A stretch of 64,000 nucleotides of DNA, from the NCBI GenBank assembly GCA_029532625.1, contig JARFXM010000003.1:2914001-2978000 (forward strand), in the 5' to 3' direction. This document shows positions 1 to 11,000 of this stretch, one piece after another (positions within the stretch are counted from its first letter, which is position 1; the number at the start of each line of letters is the position of its first letter). Under the pieces are notes generated by a model, which did not search any database, was not told where the DNA came from, and saw nothing but the letters and a program-made list of their open reading frames with translations. This DNA comes from Lomentospora prolificans. Taxonomy: Eukaryota > Ascomycota > Sordariomycetes > Microascales > Microascaceae. Position numbers and translations under genes: made by a program.

Positions 1-852
1 GGAGATAGTGGGCTCGCCGGTTTTGCCGTCATACAGTTGAATCTTCTTGTCAGCACCGACAGTCACGAGCTGGCTGCCGTCCGGCGAGAAAGCGGTGCCG
101 AAAACGAAGGACTTGTGCGAAGCATCAGCCTTGGAGTTGAACTTGAAGGGCGCGCCATGGAGGAAGCACATGCTGCTGTCGTCGGACACAGTAGCGGCGC
201 GTAGAGGCCGCTGCTGGCGGATAGCAACGGCGTTGATAACCTTGGAATGGCCGGTCACCTCCCCGACGGAATTGCCGCTATCGGCGGTGATGCAGTGCCC
301 GAATCGCTCGCGGCCATCGCCGACGGCAATGATTCTCTGAGAATCGCCATCCCAGGCGATGTCATTAATGCGACCCGAGATGATATGGTATTCACCTACC
401 GGAAGGGGAGGGGTGGTGTTAGCGGAGGAGGTTCAAGAGCAATGGGTGGATGCGAGCGGAACCGCGATCGTACCCTTTGTATTCACAGCTTCTACAGCAT
501 CCCACACCCTGACAGTTCCAGAGGCATCGCCGCTAGCAACATAGAACCCGCTGGGAGAAAACTTGGCCACTGTCGTCTGGGCAGTGTGGCCGATGTACTG
601 CTTAGCCTCGGCGGGGTTGTCGATAGAGCGCAAGAAGATGGATTTGCCAGACTAAATCACGAAATCGAGAGAGCTCAAGTCAGTTTATCGATGCTGAAGC
701 CACATATTTTGGGTCGGGGACAGACGAGCAGGGAGCTTGAAGCTTACAGCGTAGGCTATCCGCTCGCCCTTCTTGTCACAAGACAGCTGGGTTGGCTGGC
801 CGCGGGTAGTAGCGGGAGCCGCTGCCAATATCTTCTCAACAGTGATAGACAT
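1..852 (-). CDS. AIP1: Actin-interacting protein 1 (WD40), 5' part
   Basis: WD40-repeat protein of the AIP1/WDR1 family, which helps cofilin disassemble actin filaments in cortical patches. Only the N-terminal part is present; the gene runs off the left edge. The model has three exons read leftward: 852-748 (35 codons), 651-474 and 395 to beyond 1, joined by introns of 96 and 78 nt with GTAAGC and GTACGA donors and TAG acceptors; phases are 0 and 1. The start MSITVEKILAAAP and the following GERIAYA-SGKSIFLRSIDNP segment are typical of the family. Propeller blades are visible in FSPSGFYVASGDASGTVRVWD and in the third exon (INDIAWDGDSQRIIAVGDG). The ATG at 852-850 is the only start that gives the family N-terminus. 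The next gene upstream lies on the same strand about 1 kb away. Confidence 0.93.
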
Positions 853-1884
853 CTCAGACAAGCGGGGGAAATCTCCGAGATGGGTCAAGAGGGAGATTGA
901 GAGGTTAGAAAGGACAAAATCAAAACGCTAAATATCCAAGTGTTGAAGGTTGGGGCCTAAAATTGAAGCCAGGGGCAGGGGGAGGGATTGGATCTGGAGC
1001 TTCTGTCGTCAGAGGAGCCGATGATGGAGGGGTACTGCTCTAGTGGAGGCAGGCACCAAGCCAAGGCAGTGATACGGATAATATGAATCCACTCAGTGGA
1101 CCCGATATGAACAATATTGGAGATGCCAGCGGGCGGGGCACGTCACCGCTGGCAGTGGCACCAGACTGGTACATCGATTGTACACCCACCCGGTTTGGGA
1201 GTTTTAGCTTGCGACGTGACACTGAGACGCGCCAGCCAGCGCTCGATGACTAAGTTCTCCAGCTCAAGCATCGCGGCTATTATTTTGTCGCTCAATCCAG
1301 GTATCAGGTGTACAACGAAGCCATGGCGGTTAGATTGTGACAAGAGTGGTGCCATAGCTATCCCGTTATGGTTTCTGTTTAAACAGTACATTCCGAACAG
1401 CCTATTCTCCTTTTAAACCAGAGCAAACAAGTCCCGAGGTATCTCTTGTACTATTCAATACGCCTTGGCTTCACAAAAAGTAAAGAAAAAATAAAGAAAA
1501 AAAAAAAAAAAACGCTTCCAACTCCATCTTTCCATCCAGACCGGTCTTTCGTTGATCATATCAATCGCACACTACTCTTCATATGTACCCGTCATAATCG
1601 TACCCTGTTTAGACGCCAAAATATGGAACACCGTACAGCCAGAGGAACAGGCAGAGGGAATCCCTTCACAACCAAACATTGATTAACATACGACAATATT
1701 CTTGCGCACGGCCCAAGGAAACAAGACTATTTCGGGAACGACAAAACAAGTTGAGAAACATCGGCGAAGAGAGTAAGGAGAAGAAAAGCTGTTTTAAAAC
1801 AAACCAAAACGAAGAAATGAAGAGAAAAGCCTGCCCTCTAATCATTTCTTCAGCGTTCTGAACCTCGGCGAGGCGGAGAGTGGT
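853..1884. other. Intergenic: AIP1 promoter and 3' flank of the fusion gene
   Basis: About 1 kb between the AIP1 start and the stop of the Zn2Cys6-acetyltransferase gene, both on the minus strand. It should hold the AIP1 promoter and the 3' UTR of the upstream gene. Visible content: a 16-nt run of A at 1497-1512 in an A-rich patch (about 1479-1512) and an A-rich stretch at 1735-1830. The short open frames here show no family resemblance. Confidence 0.6.
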
Positions 1885-4170
1885 TCATGACGAGACGCCC
1901 TTAATCACTCTTGCCGGGTTTCCAACAACGACGGTAAATGGGGGTACATCCTATATTTGACCATGCAATTAGCATAAGACCCAAGCAGGCGCGTCCAATA
2001 GTCGCGTCCGACAGCCGGAACTTCGACTAGTCGGTGGCTAGACTTACCTTGGTAACAATTGATCCGGCACCTACTGTGCTTCCCTTGCCGATTGTGCGGC
2101 CGGGAAGGATGATGGCGCCTCCTCCGATCCAGCAATCCGGCTCGATGGTCACGGGCTTGCCAAGTTGGGGGCCCTTGCTGCCCATACGCCTCTTGGGGTC
2201 GATAGGAAGGGACGTCGTGTAAATGCTGACATTGGGTCCAATGTGGCAGTTATCTCCGATCTTGACTTCGCACGTATCTGTGATGGTGCAGTTCCGCCCT
2301 ACTACTACGTTCTGGCCGATGCTGATATTATATCCATAGTCGCAGACGAACGGTGCCTCCACCACCACGTTTTCTCCCACGCGGCCGATGTTGGACACCT
2401 GAGAAACGAGGTTTGGCGACATCTGAATTGGATCCCTTGGCTGGAGGATCTCGCGGAAGAGCCGCGCCCGCTCCACGGGAGAAACACCGTTATTGGGGTT
2501 CATCGAATTATTAAACCTCCAGCAGGCGGCGTTGCACCTCTCCCTCTCCAAAACGAGCTCCTTGTCGAAGGGGTAGAAGTGTCTCCCGGCCAACATCTCC
2601 TCCTTCTGAGTTCGTTGTCTACCACTAGCTGAAGGGGGAAATTGGCTGTGTGCGAGGGCGAGTTGCGCCGCAACCTGTACGCTCGAGGTGGCGGTCTGGT
2701 GGGTGATTGGGCTGTTCGTTCTCGTCGGGTGAAGGATGTTGATCTGAGGAAGAGTGGTCCCAAGATGCGGTGTGTCGGGCTCAGTCCGCGTCAGATCATG
2801 GAGCGGAGGCACACGCTGATACTCTTTGGGCGCCCTTTCCGAAAATGGAGGAGCCGGACCCGCGTTGGCGCTGACTGGAGTAGGAAAAACACTGGCGCCG
2901 GGAGTGTATGATAGGGCAGAGAGTTTGTTGTCCGGACTCGCAACAGATGCGCTGGGAATAGTCGACGCCGTTTGCCGGTCATCGTCCGAGAGAACAGGCC
3001 GGCCTTGGGGAGGATCTATCCTTAAAGGCTGGCCCCGATACGAGGTGATCGGATCACGTTTCTGAGGTTGAGGCAGCGCTGGTGGCTGAGGCTGCTGCGA
3101 TGTCGCTGATGTAGGGGTGGCATAGGGGTTGTGTTGCTGCTGCGAAGGTTGCTGCTGCTGAGGCATGCCATACGCTCCAGGAGGCACATAGCTCGGGTCT
3201 TTTGACTCTAGGGGAATGGCAGCGGCTTTGTTATCGGGCTTCTGCCACACAGGACCCCTTTGCGGTGGATAGCCCGCGCAGAGAAAACCTCCTCGCAGAC
3301 AATTGGAGCCTGTCATCCAATATCAGCACGCAAATGTTCGGCACCCGGGAGAAAGGTTGGAAACAAAAATCAAACCAAGTAGGGTTGAGGGATCGTGTAC
3401 TTACACTCAGGCTTCTGTTCGTCACATTTCTTCTTCCTCTTTCGGCAAGTCATGCAACCAGTCTTCGTCCTGTTGCTAAAATTGCGCTTTCTCTTCTTTG
3501 GGTCCACCTGAATCACGGCGTCTTTCCTAGCATCCGCGGTGTAAGGGGATCCCGTATAGACAGAGATCGAGCGATCATCGGCATCGGGACTTGTGTTAGG
3601 ATAGTCGATTTCCCTACGGGCCGACTCGGAGTTTTTATCCTCGCCTGAAGAATGAGGAGGAGGGGTCTGGCGACGCTGGGAAGGTTGCGATTGCTGAGAA
3701 TGCCGATGCTCATAGCTGGACTGCTTGTCACGGCTCTGTTCTCCGTACCATCCTTCTCGCTCTCGATGTTCATCGCCGTACCTTCGATATTCCCTATCGC
3801 GACTCTCATACGCCATTCGGGCTTCGGTATGCGGGGTCCTCGTAGGTTCCTCGCGGGGGGACCTCTCCTGAGCAGGAGGTGGTTGATCCCTACGTAGTTC
3901 CTCTGCATCCGATCTCTTTCGCTTGTGAGAGTTCTCCGCTTCGGTGAAAGACGAATGCCTGTAAGGATTAGGGCGGTCTTGGCTAGCGCTGGACCAAGGC
4001 TCCCTTGGCGTCTCGGTCGCTTTCGACGGTTCCGGAAGAGCCGAGGAAGGTGTGATTGGAGTTTGGCCATTTAATCGGCCAGCGGAGGCAGGACGTGGCT
4101 CATCGGCAACCTTGATTACCGCTTCAGCGGGCTTTTGGTCGGCCCCGTTGAGGGCAGTAAAGCTTGACAT
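1885..4170 (-). CDS. Zn2Cys6 DNA-binding domain fused to a NodL/maltose O-acetyltransferase-like domain
   Basis: A predicted 697-residue nuclear protein joining a fungal binuclear zinc cluster to a sugar O-acetyltransferase fold. Exons: 4170-3405, 3309-2048 and 1950-1885; introns of 95 and 97 nt (GTAAGT donors, CAG and TAG acceptors). Residues 1-235 are polar and disordered. The zinc cluster has Cys239, 242, 249, 256, 259 and 266 with the basic stretch RKRKKK; the first intron splits the codon of Cys256. A Gln/Pro-rich linker follows to about 490. Residues 492-550 match the Mac domain (EEMLAGRHFYPFDKEL), then a left-handed beta-helix of hexapeptide repeats runs to the C-terminus, ending VVVGNPARVIKGVSS. 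The usual catalytic His of maltose/NodL acetyltransferases (consensus TATHPLD) is Leu623 here (TTSLPID), so activity is doubtful. The two-domain architecture is known in filamentous fungi; its target genes are unknown to me. The last exon encodes only 21 residues but is strongly supported by the family ending. Confidence 0.93.
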
Positions 4171-6500
4171 TGTGGAGTGGGTGATTAGATTTGATAGAGC
4201 GTTAGTCGGTCGAACGATGGGTGCCTCGATCGACTATACAGCAGGAAAACCCCCAAAAAAAAGGAAAAAAAGAAACGCCTTCGGTCGAAATTGGACTCTA
4301 ACGACTCGTAAATTATTGGCGCAGTCGAATAGCTGCGCGCTGGTCGTGAGAGTGAAGAGGGGTTCAACAGCGAAATACGAGATATCGATCGTCCTTACCG
4401 CGACTCGGAATGGAATCTGCGAGAATGGAGTGAAGAGTGAAGGATTAAACCAGGAGCAAGGGCGTGGAATAAAATGGACAATGTAAAACGAGGCGCTCAC
4501 GGGATGGGGGCAGTGGCAGCTCCAGCAAGCGGTGCTGTGTGAAGTTAATGAGGCACGGCTGTGGGTGTGTTCGGAAACAGGCGAATGGCGAATTCGACTC
4601 CGGTTGCTTGATGCGCTGTACTGCGGATGATTGCGTGTGCAGACTTGTCCCCTCTTCTCAAACAAATTGAGAGCTAATAATATGGATGGGCGCAAGGCGA
4701 GCGAAAGAAGGAAAAGAAAAAGAACAAAAAAAAAAAGAGAGAGTTGGGAGCTCAAGCCGTAGATGTCGAGAAAGCTGATCTGGTACGAGCACTTCAGCCG
4801 CTGATGAGGCGGTTGGAGCTTTTTTGGCCTAGCGCACAAACGCCTTCGCCTCCTTTAGATGCGGAGCGCAGGCTGCCGTGAGGGTGGATGAGAGAGTCAG
4901 TAGAGTGCGAGGGAGAAGGTGGCACTTGTCGGGTGGAGAGGAAGGCTGTACCTTAAGGAATAGAATACCAGTGCAACCACCGTCAAGACTAAAACGATGC
5001 CGCGATAAGCCCAAATCCCACGTTGGCGCAATCAAACTAGGGGATGGGTGGGTTGGAAATGGTCGAAAGAAGGTGAGTAAGTCAGGTTCCGATCCAGTTT
5101 GGGAACTTTGCCGTTTGTCGACTTTCCTATTTTATCCCGCTTTCCAGTTCTACTGGTCGCTTGGTTCGGAGTAGAGATGAGCTCTGCCGCGGAATAATGA
5201 AGAGTCTACCCGCCTTCAGGCCAGACTCCGGGTGAGAGCCAATGGAGGGTGACAATGCTCTCTTGTATGAAAGAGAGGCGGGGAAAAAATACTGAAAAGT
5301 GCCAATAAAGAAACTGCACTCAAGAGTGTCAATCACGAAGGCAACGTTCCCTTAGCCGCCTCAGCGTCGAAAGGGACAGGTTTCTTGGGGTGCACCTAGA
5401 CGCAGCGTCTCCTTTCAATCGGTAATGTTGAGCTGTCGATGTTGGGTCGCGCACCACTGTCTGATCCCAAGGGGTAAGACAGAAAGCTCCGTTGAGTGGT
5501 GAAATTAAAACGTCCAAAGAGTCGGTGACACAAGTGTCTTGTTTGCTTGAGACCCTTTCCGAGCTGGCCAAGCTAAGCCTTGGTGAGATGAAAATGAAGG
5601 GAGGGAAATAGGGAAATCTTGAAGAATCTCCGCAGTCTGCTTTGACAGCCCGGGTAAAGGCCGATTTTCGGTTCCTTTTTACCCTTCTTTTCGTTGATTC
5701 ACTCTTGCCCTTCTGCTTCGTTCTCTTTTCTCTAGGTGGCGCTTGCGTTGTGTGCTTGACGCGCGATTATGCTGCGGCTGTCAGACTAAACCGGAGGATA
5801 TGCTGAAGCCTGCGAAGTGAGAGACAAACCTGTATTATTGCCTCCACACACAATAAGGCTTCTAAATGAGCGGAGAGAGAGAGGGTGCCGGGGGCGGTGA
5901 GTTGCGAGTCCTGCCGCAGCGTCGAAAAATGACGGTGGATGAGGATACCGGTTTGACGAGGCGCACTTTCATACGTCTCTTTTCCCTCGCCCTTCCCTTT
6001 AGTTTTTTTTCTCTTTCCTTTCAGTAGTGATGCGATGGTGGAGCGGCCAGCTGCAAGCTTCCATTCCCAGGGGCTTGATCAATCGAGGTGAGAATTTAGC
6101 GATTGACCAAAGCAGAGCGGAGGAGAATGACGGGGGGAGGTGAGAGCTGGGAAGCTGAAGCGCGAGTTAGGTGATAGAGAGAGGGAGAAGGCGGAGCCCG
6201 GGAGAGGCGAGAGGAGGGATAGACAGAGGTTTTGTTGTGATAACGCCTGCCTGCGCTGTCGAAGGAAGGGAAAGTGGGCATAGTCATACAAGTAGTGGAA
6301 AGAAGGGCTGATCACAGACGAGGGGAGCCGAGGGGAAAGGGAAGGGGGCGTGCGACTAATGCGATTGAGAGGGCCGGGATCAAAGTACATTAGTTGTATT
6401 GTGCCGCTGCGAGGTGGATGAAGCAAAGTTACAAACGTTCAGTACTACAAGTAGAGGAGGAAGAGCCGTGCAGACTCTACGAGCGACCACCGATCAGGCC
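4171..6500. promoter_or_regulatory. Long upstream region of the fusion regulator
   Basis: The 2.3 kb in front of the minus-strand Zn2Cys6 gene. Read on the minus strand it is rich in pyrimidine tracts (around 4253-4280, 4690-4745, 5990-6020 and 6120-6240) and has many short open frames. Such leaders are common in front of fungal regulatory genes, so this is probably promoter plus 5' leader. I cannot place the transcription start. A 201-codon minus-strand open frame at 4234-4839 is low-complexity (Ser/Leu/Phe runs) and not believed to be a gene. Confidence 0.4.
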
Positions 6501-7529
6501 CATGGACGGGGGGGGGTCTTGAATCTGGCTGGCGCGCGCAAAAAGAACGAACAACGCCAGGTGAGCCACTAAGGTACCACTACTGTCAACTACCAAATGC
6601 AATAGTGAGAAAATGACAGGGTATTGGTAGGAGGGTGCAAGGGGCCGCCGCAGGGGCGTGTCGTTAGCAGCTGGACCCCGTCAAGTCCATCATAGAGATC
6701 AATTCCCCACACCGCGGCGCCAGAGGTATCAAAGTACATAGAAGGAAAGGGTACAAAGCACGCGCGACTGTTTCTGCTGAATTGCTGGCCACTGATGACG
6801 GAAGAAGCCAGGAATACGGCCAAAGCATCGTCACTACTTGTAGTCTTGTGTCCTCCGCAGCGGACTCGGAAATGTGATTGAACTGGCAAGGGTCTGCCTG
6901 GACGTACGTGAAGCGAGCCTAGGCTGTCCGAAAACGTGGGCGATAGATGCGGGGGAAAGATGCGCGACGACGAGTGGCAGGAGACGGGTGATGGGGTTCG
7001 CTGTTCGCCGTAGTGGCGTTGCGATCTCTCTCCGATCATCAACACGATTCGTATCTTTCGGCCCACCATTTTGTCATCCAAGGAACGGCGTGTCGCGCTC
7101 GCAGAACCAGCGCCTATTACAGCTTAACGACAGAGGGAATCGACTCCTCGTCGGCAGCTAAACCAGCATCCATGGGTTTTCGTCTAACGCTCTTCAACGT
7201 CCCGCCCCAGGCCGAATAGCCTCAAGAGTTCAGTGGGATCGTGAGTGCGGGCGTTAACATCAATAGAGAGTGACTTGCTTCGATCGGTCAAGGAACAGCC
7301 CGGGGAATATTTTCACAGAGAAGCAAACGAACTGTGGCGCAACCCCTGCCCCTTTCCTTTTGCTTTCCCCGCGATGGCATTATCACCGATTCTTATCGGC
7401 CAAAAATAGCACTCCTTTGTTTCCGATATCAACACCAGAGGGACGGTTCTATATCTCCCAGAGGGATTAGACTTGTTAGCGCGAAACTTCAAGCGTGTCT
7501 TACAGGGGGCCCCTGCAAGGTACCTCCAC
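6501..7529. other. Intergenic, no recognisable gene
   Basis: No recognisable gene, RNA or transposon. Open frames on both strands (for example 6590-7081 minus, 6874-7161 plus) overlap each other, are unlike any family I know, and show no intron signals that would extend them. Confidence 0.5.
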
Positions 7530-8060
7530 ATACTATTTTATATAGTAAGATACTTCTACCAAAACAAACCACAGATGTCGCGTTTCTCAGCCTCGGGCTT
7601 TTAAAGCCTTCTTCACTGATGACTTCTACGAGATCATAGTCACCCACGATAGAACGATAGACGGCTATAATAGATATCGAGGCCATTTTCACCTGCCTAG
7701 CCCTATAGCAAAGGCAGATAAACACTATTAGATTCCTCCTAAACCTGATAGACGATGACACTGAGCCGCAGCTACTATAAAGGACCTATAAGAAGCAGCT
7801 TACTTATGATGAATGACTTCGCGTTCGGATCCTCAAGTCCTCTAACAATATTGGTAGTAAAACATACAACGACTGGATTCCTTAGGCATCTATTGCACTC
7901 GATGGTGAGAAGGCTGCAACTGGTACTTGACCTTAATAGTAAGAGTACTAGTACCTTCTTTTATATGTAAATATAGTGTTTCAATAAGTATCTCTACTCC
8001 TTCCTAAATTGGCTTAGACTTGTATTTTCTTGTTGTAGGCTAACAAGTCTGATCCCTGAA
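7530..8060. repeat. A+T-rich block, possible decayed repeat
   Basis: Composition shifts sharply: this 0.5 kb is rich in TA steps and short of long open frames, while both flanks are near 50% GC. In filamentous ascomycetes such islands are often repeats damaged by C-to-T mutation (repeat-induced point mutation) or old transposon fragments. No terminal repeats, poly(A) tail or recognisable transposase or reverse-transcriptase motif can be seen, so the origin is inference only. Confidence 0.3.
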
Positions 8061-11000
8061 TAGGTGTATCTCATGTATGGACTGGAGTCCGAGTATGTGA
8101 TCCTCTGCGGGTCAACTAATGCGTCCGGGTTTAACAGTATTAGAAACTGCCAGTACGGGCAGGCGCGACGAAACCCTCCAGTGAAATGGCTGGAGGCCAG
8201 TGACTAAAGGAAGCTCGTACCCGCCCGTCTGAAGCGGTCGCTAAGCACGGAAGCAACGCGCCCAATATTGGTGCGGCATGGCGCTTCGACATGGTGTGGA
8301 CGGTAGCGGGCCCATGCTTGGCAGCAGGGGGTGACAAGTTCAACAAGGGGTGTACGAGGGTTTTTGACGAGGGTCGAAGAGGTATGACCAGTGGCAGGGG
8401 GCTTGGCTGGGCTCCAAGGCGGTACCTCGAGCTCGACTCTTCTGTATTCAGGATTGCACACCGTGTTCCCATTTGTACAGAACATGGTCTGTAACTGTCC
8501 ACTTACCGAGGTTGGAGGATTGGTGCTACGGGAACGAGTGCCTGCCAGAAGGCGTTTACTGTAGCCTACAATTGAGCATACACACCACAGAAGGCAACCC
8601 CGCGCACGGCGTCAGCCAACGACAATCTATGGTAGGGGCTCTTTGCAGGAAAGTCGCGCAGGTCTGGCTCCTCGGATTGCTGAAATTGGTATGGGTCCAT
8701 CAACTTCATCCTCCCTTCCAAACTCAAACTTCAAGGACCTGGTAGCTTTGGGTGTGTATGAAGGAAAACGGCGCATGATTCCGGCGTCTGATGGACGTCC
8801 CCATATGTCCCTACCATTGAGCCTTGCTTGCTGGCTGTCGGTCGAAGCTGGTCGCTCATGCCAGCTTGCGAACGGGGGCCCTTCAGGCAACCTCTCCGGG
8901 TGACTGGGTGATACCCATGACGCGCGTCTGGAGGAGGCTTGTCAGGGAAGCGTCCACATTTGCCATTCACTGGCTACTACTCGAACTGGTCGGAGCTTCT
9001 TGGTCGGGAAAGAGGCCTCTCGCAGTCTGCGCAACGGGAAATAAGTGTCATTCCTGATCATCGATAGGGCTACATGACAATTTTTACCACCCCTCGGAAT
9101 GGATAGGCAGACTGGTGAAATCAGTAATCTGGAGCTCTCGTGGAACCCACAGAATAAATTTTAGAATGCCAGGGACGATTCAATTCGGTGCTGCCGCCGG
9201 TATCGATGCCTGGCTTCAGTTCAGAATGCAACCCACTGTGGCACTTGGCCAGCCAGCGCATGGTGAAATTTCGGTGGTGAGATAATACCAAGAGGTAGCC
9301 AGTAATCTCCTGGACCGCTCCGCAATGGCGCTTGTGACTGCTGGCTGGCTCATTCATTGAGCCAGCAAATGGCTGGGCGATCCGGCGTACTTGGCAACGG
9401 ATGTACTTGTGAAGTACGATGGAGCACTCGAAATCACTAGCGCAAGAGGGAGGCTGAGAGTTCATCCTGGGCTTCTGGAGCTAACATTTTTACTGTTGCT
9501 AGCCCCACCCATTGATCACTAGCGCTGCCAGGTAATAGCGGGTTCCAAGACGATGCAAACGGCGATAGCCAGCGAGCAGGGCTCAAGCTCCGACTTCCAA
9601 ACCGGCCAGCAATGTCTTGAAGCGCGGATCAGAGTCCACACTCATTCCCTCAATTTAGAAGCAATTTTATACCACTATAAGCCGGTAGTCAGGAAATCTG
9701 GCTCTTATTTCCTGAGGCATTGGGAGTACATGGCGACTGGGTGAGCACACAAACCCTCCCACACCAGGTCGATCCGCCGATATTACCTCGTAAACTGTTT
9801 GCGGAACTGGGCGTTTGGCCCCCGACTCCTTCCTGACGGTGGGCCTCGGGGCAACAGACGATCCGCGTTCAGGGCCAGCGACGAGACACAGGATCAGTGA
9901 TAGCCGCAGCCAAGTGATCAATGCGTCCCGAACACCACGATTGTTCCACACTCTCCGGTTCAGAGTGTCCATGAACAGGTACTCGAATATCCCTTTTGCG
10001 CATGCTCCAGGTGTCTTGGGGCTCGGCTTTCGAACGAGATATCCAAGATCCATCAATAATTGCCAGAAGTTTAACCGATACTTGCGGGGGTGTTCTAATA
10101 ACTCCATGGAAGAGACAGTCTGTTCACAGCCCCGAACAGTGTGATCCACAACCCGCTCTCAGGATCGCACCAAAGCCGGTCCGACGAGCATGGGCCGGCC
10201 GACTCAATAACTAATGCTCCGCCATCCTTTGAACCTTTGAAAGGAAGGCGTGGCACAGCTCTAATGCGGTAGACACACATGGACAAGCAAAAGAAATGGT
10301 CGTTCCTGGACAGGTGAGCCTCCATGTGTTCACATCATGATCCAGGAAGTGGCACACGTATCGAACACTATACCTCCAAAACCGAACAAAGGTAGCCAAA
10401 CCATCAACACACGGCTAGCTTGATCTGGTACTATAATATGACCATTATGCCGTTCGCTCTTCAGATTGGGATTCACCAATCAACCCCAGTCTGCGAAGCG
10501 TGCTGTGCCCTCGCCAGATACGGAGGGAGGACACAGGGGTGACAAAGGCTAAAACAGAGGGGAGGGCCGACCAGGGAACTCGACTCAACACGAGCGTAAC
10601 GAGGCAAAATTCAAGAAGCAAGCGTACAGAAATGTGATGAAACCTGCTTGTTCTTCATCACACCACGGCAGCCTTGCCGACCCTGCAGCGGCACACAGTC
10701 ACATCCACCTACGAGTAACAGGCAGCGCTTCTTATTAATTAACAGCCGTCAACCCCCTCTTCCGCGCCGCTCATTGTCCGCTTCGTCTCATTAGTATCGT
10801 CAGCCTAATATTCGGCCCCCAACAGAAATGGGGGGAGCCACCGGAATGTGTTATGCGGGATCCGGGAGCACAGTTCCATGCCGTCTCTGACAGCATCCAA
10901 TCCAAGGGCCCCGTCAAGGCTTGCGAGGAGATCTCCCTGACGCCTGCTGACCCACCCCCAACTCGGAACTGTCGATCTCGAACTCTCGAACTTTGCCGCG

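Noticed and set aside
4234..4839. A 201-codon minus-strand frame upstream of the fusion gene
   Set aside because: Low-complexity Ser/Leu/Phe translation of a pyrimidine-rich leader; no homology recognised.
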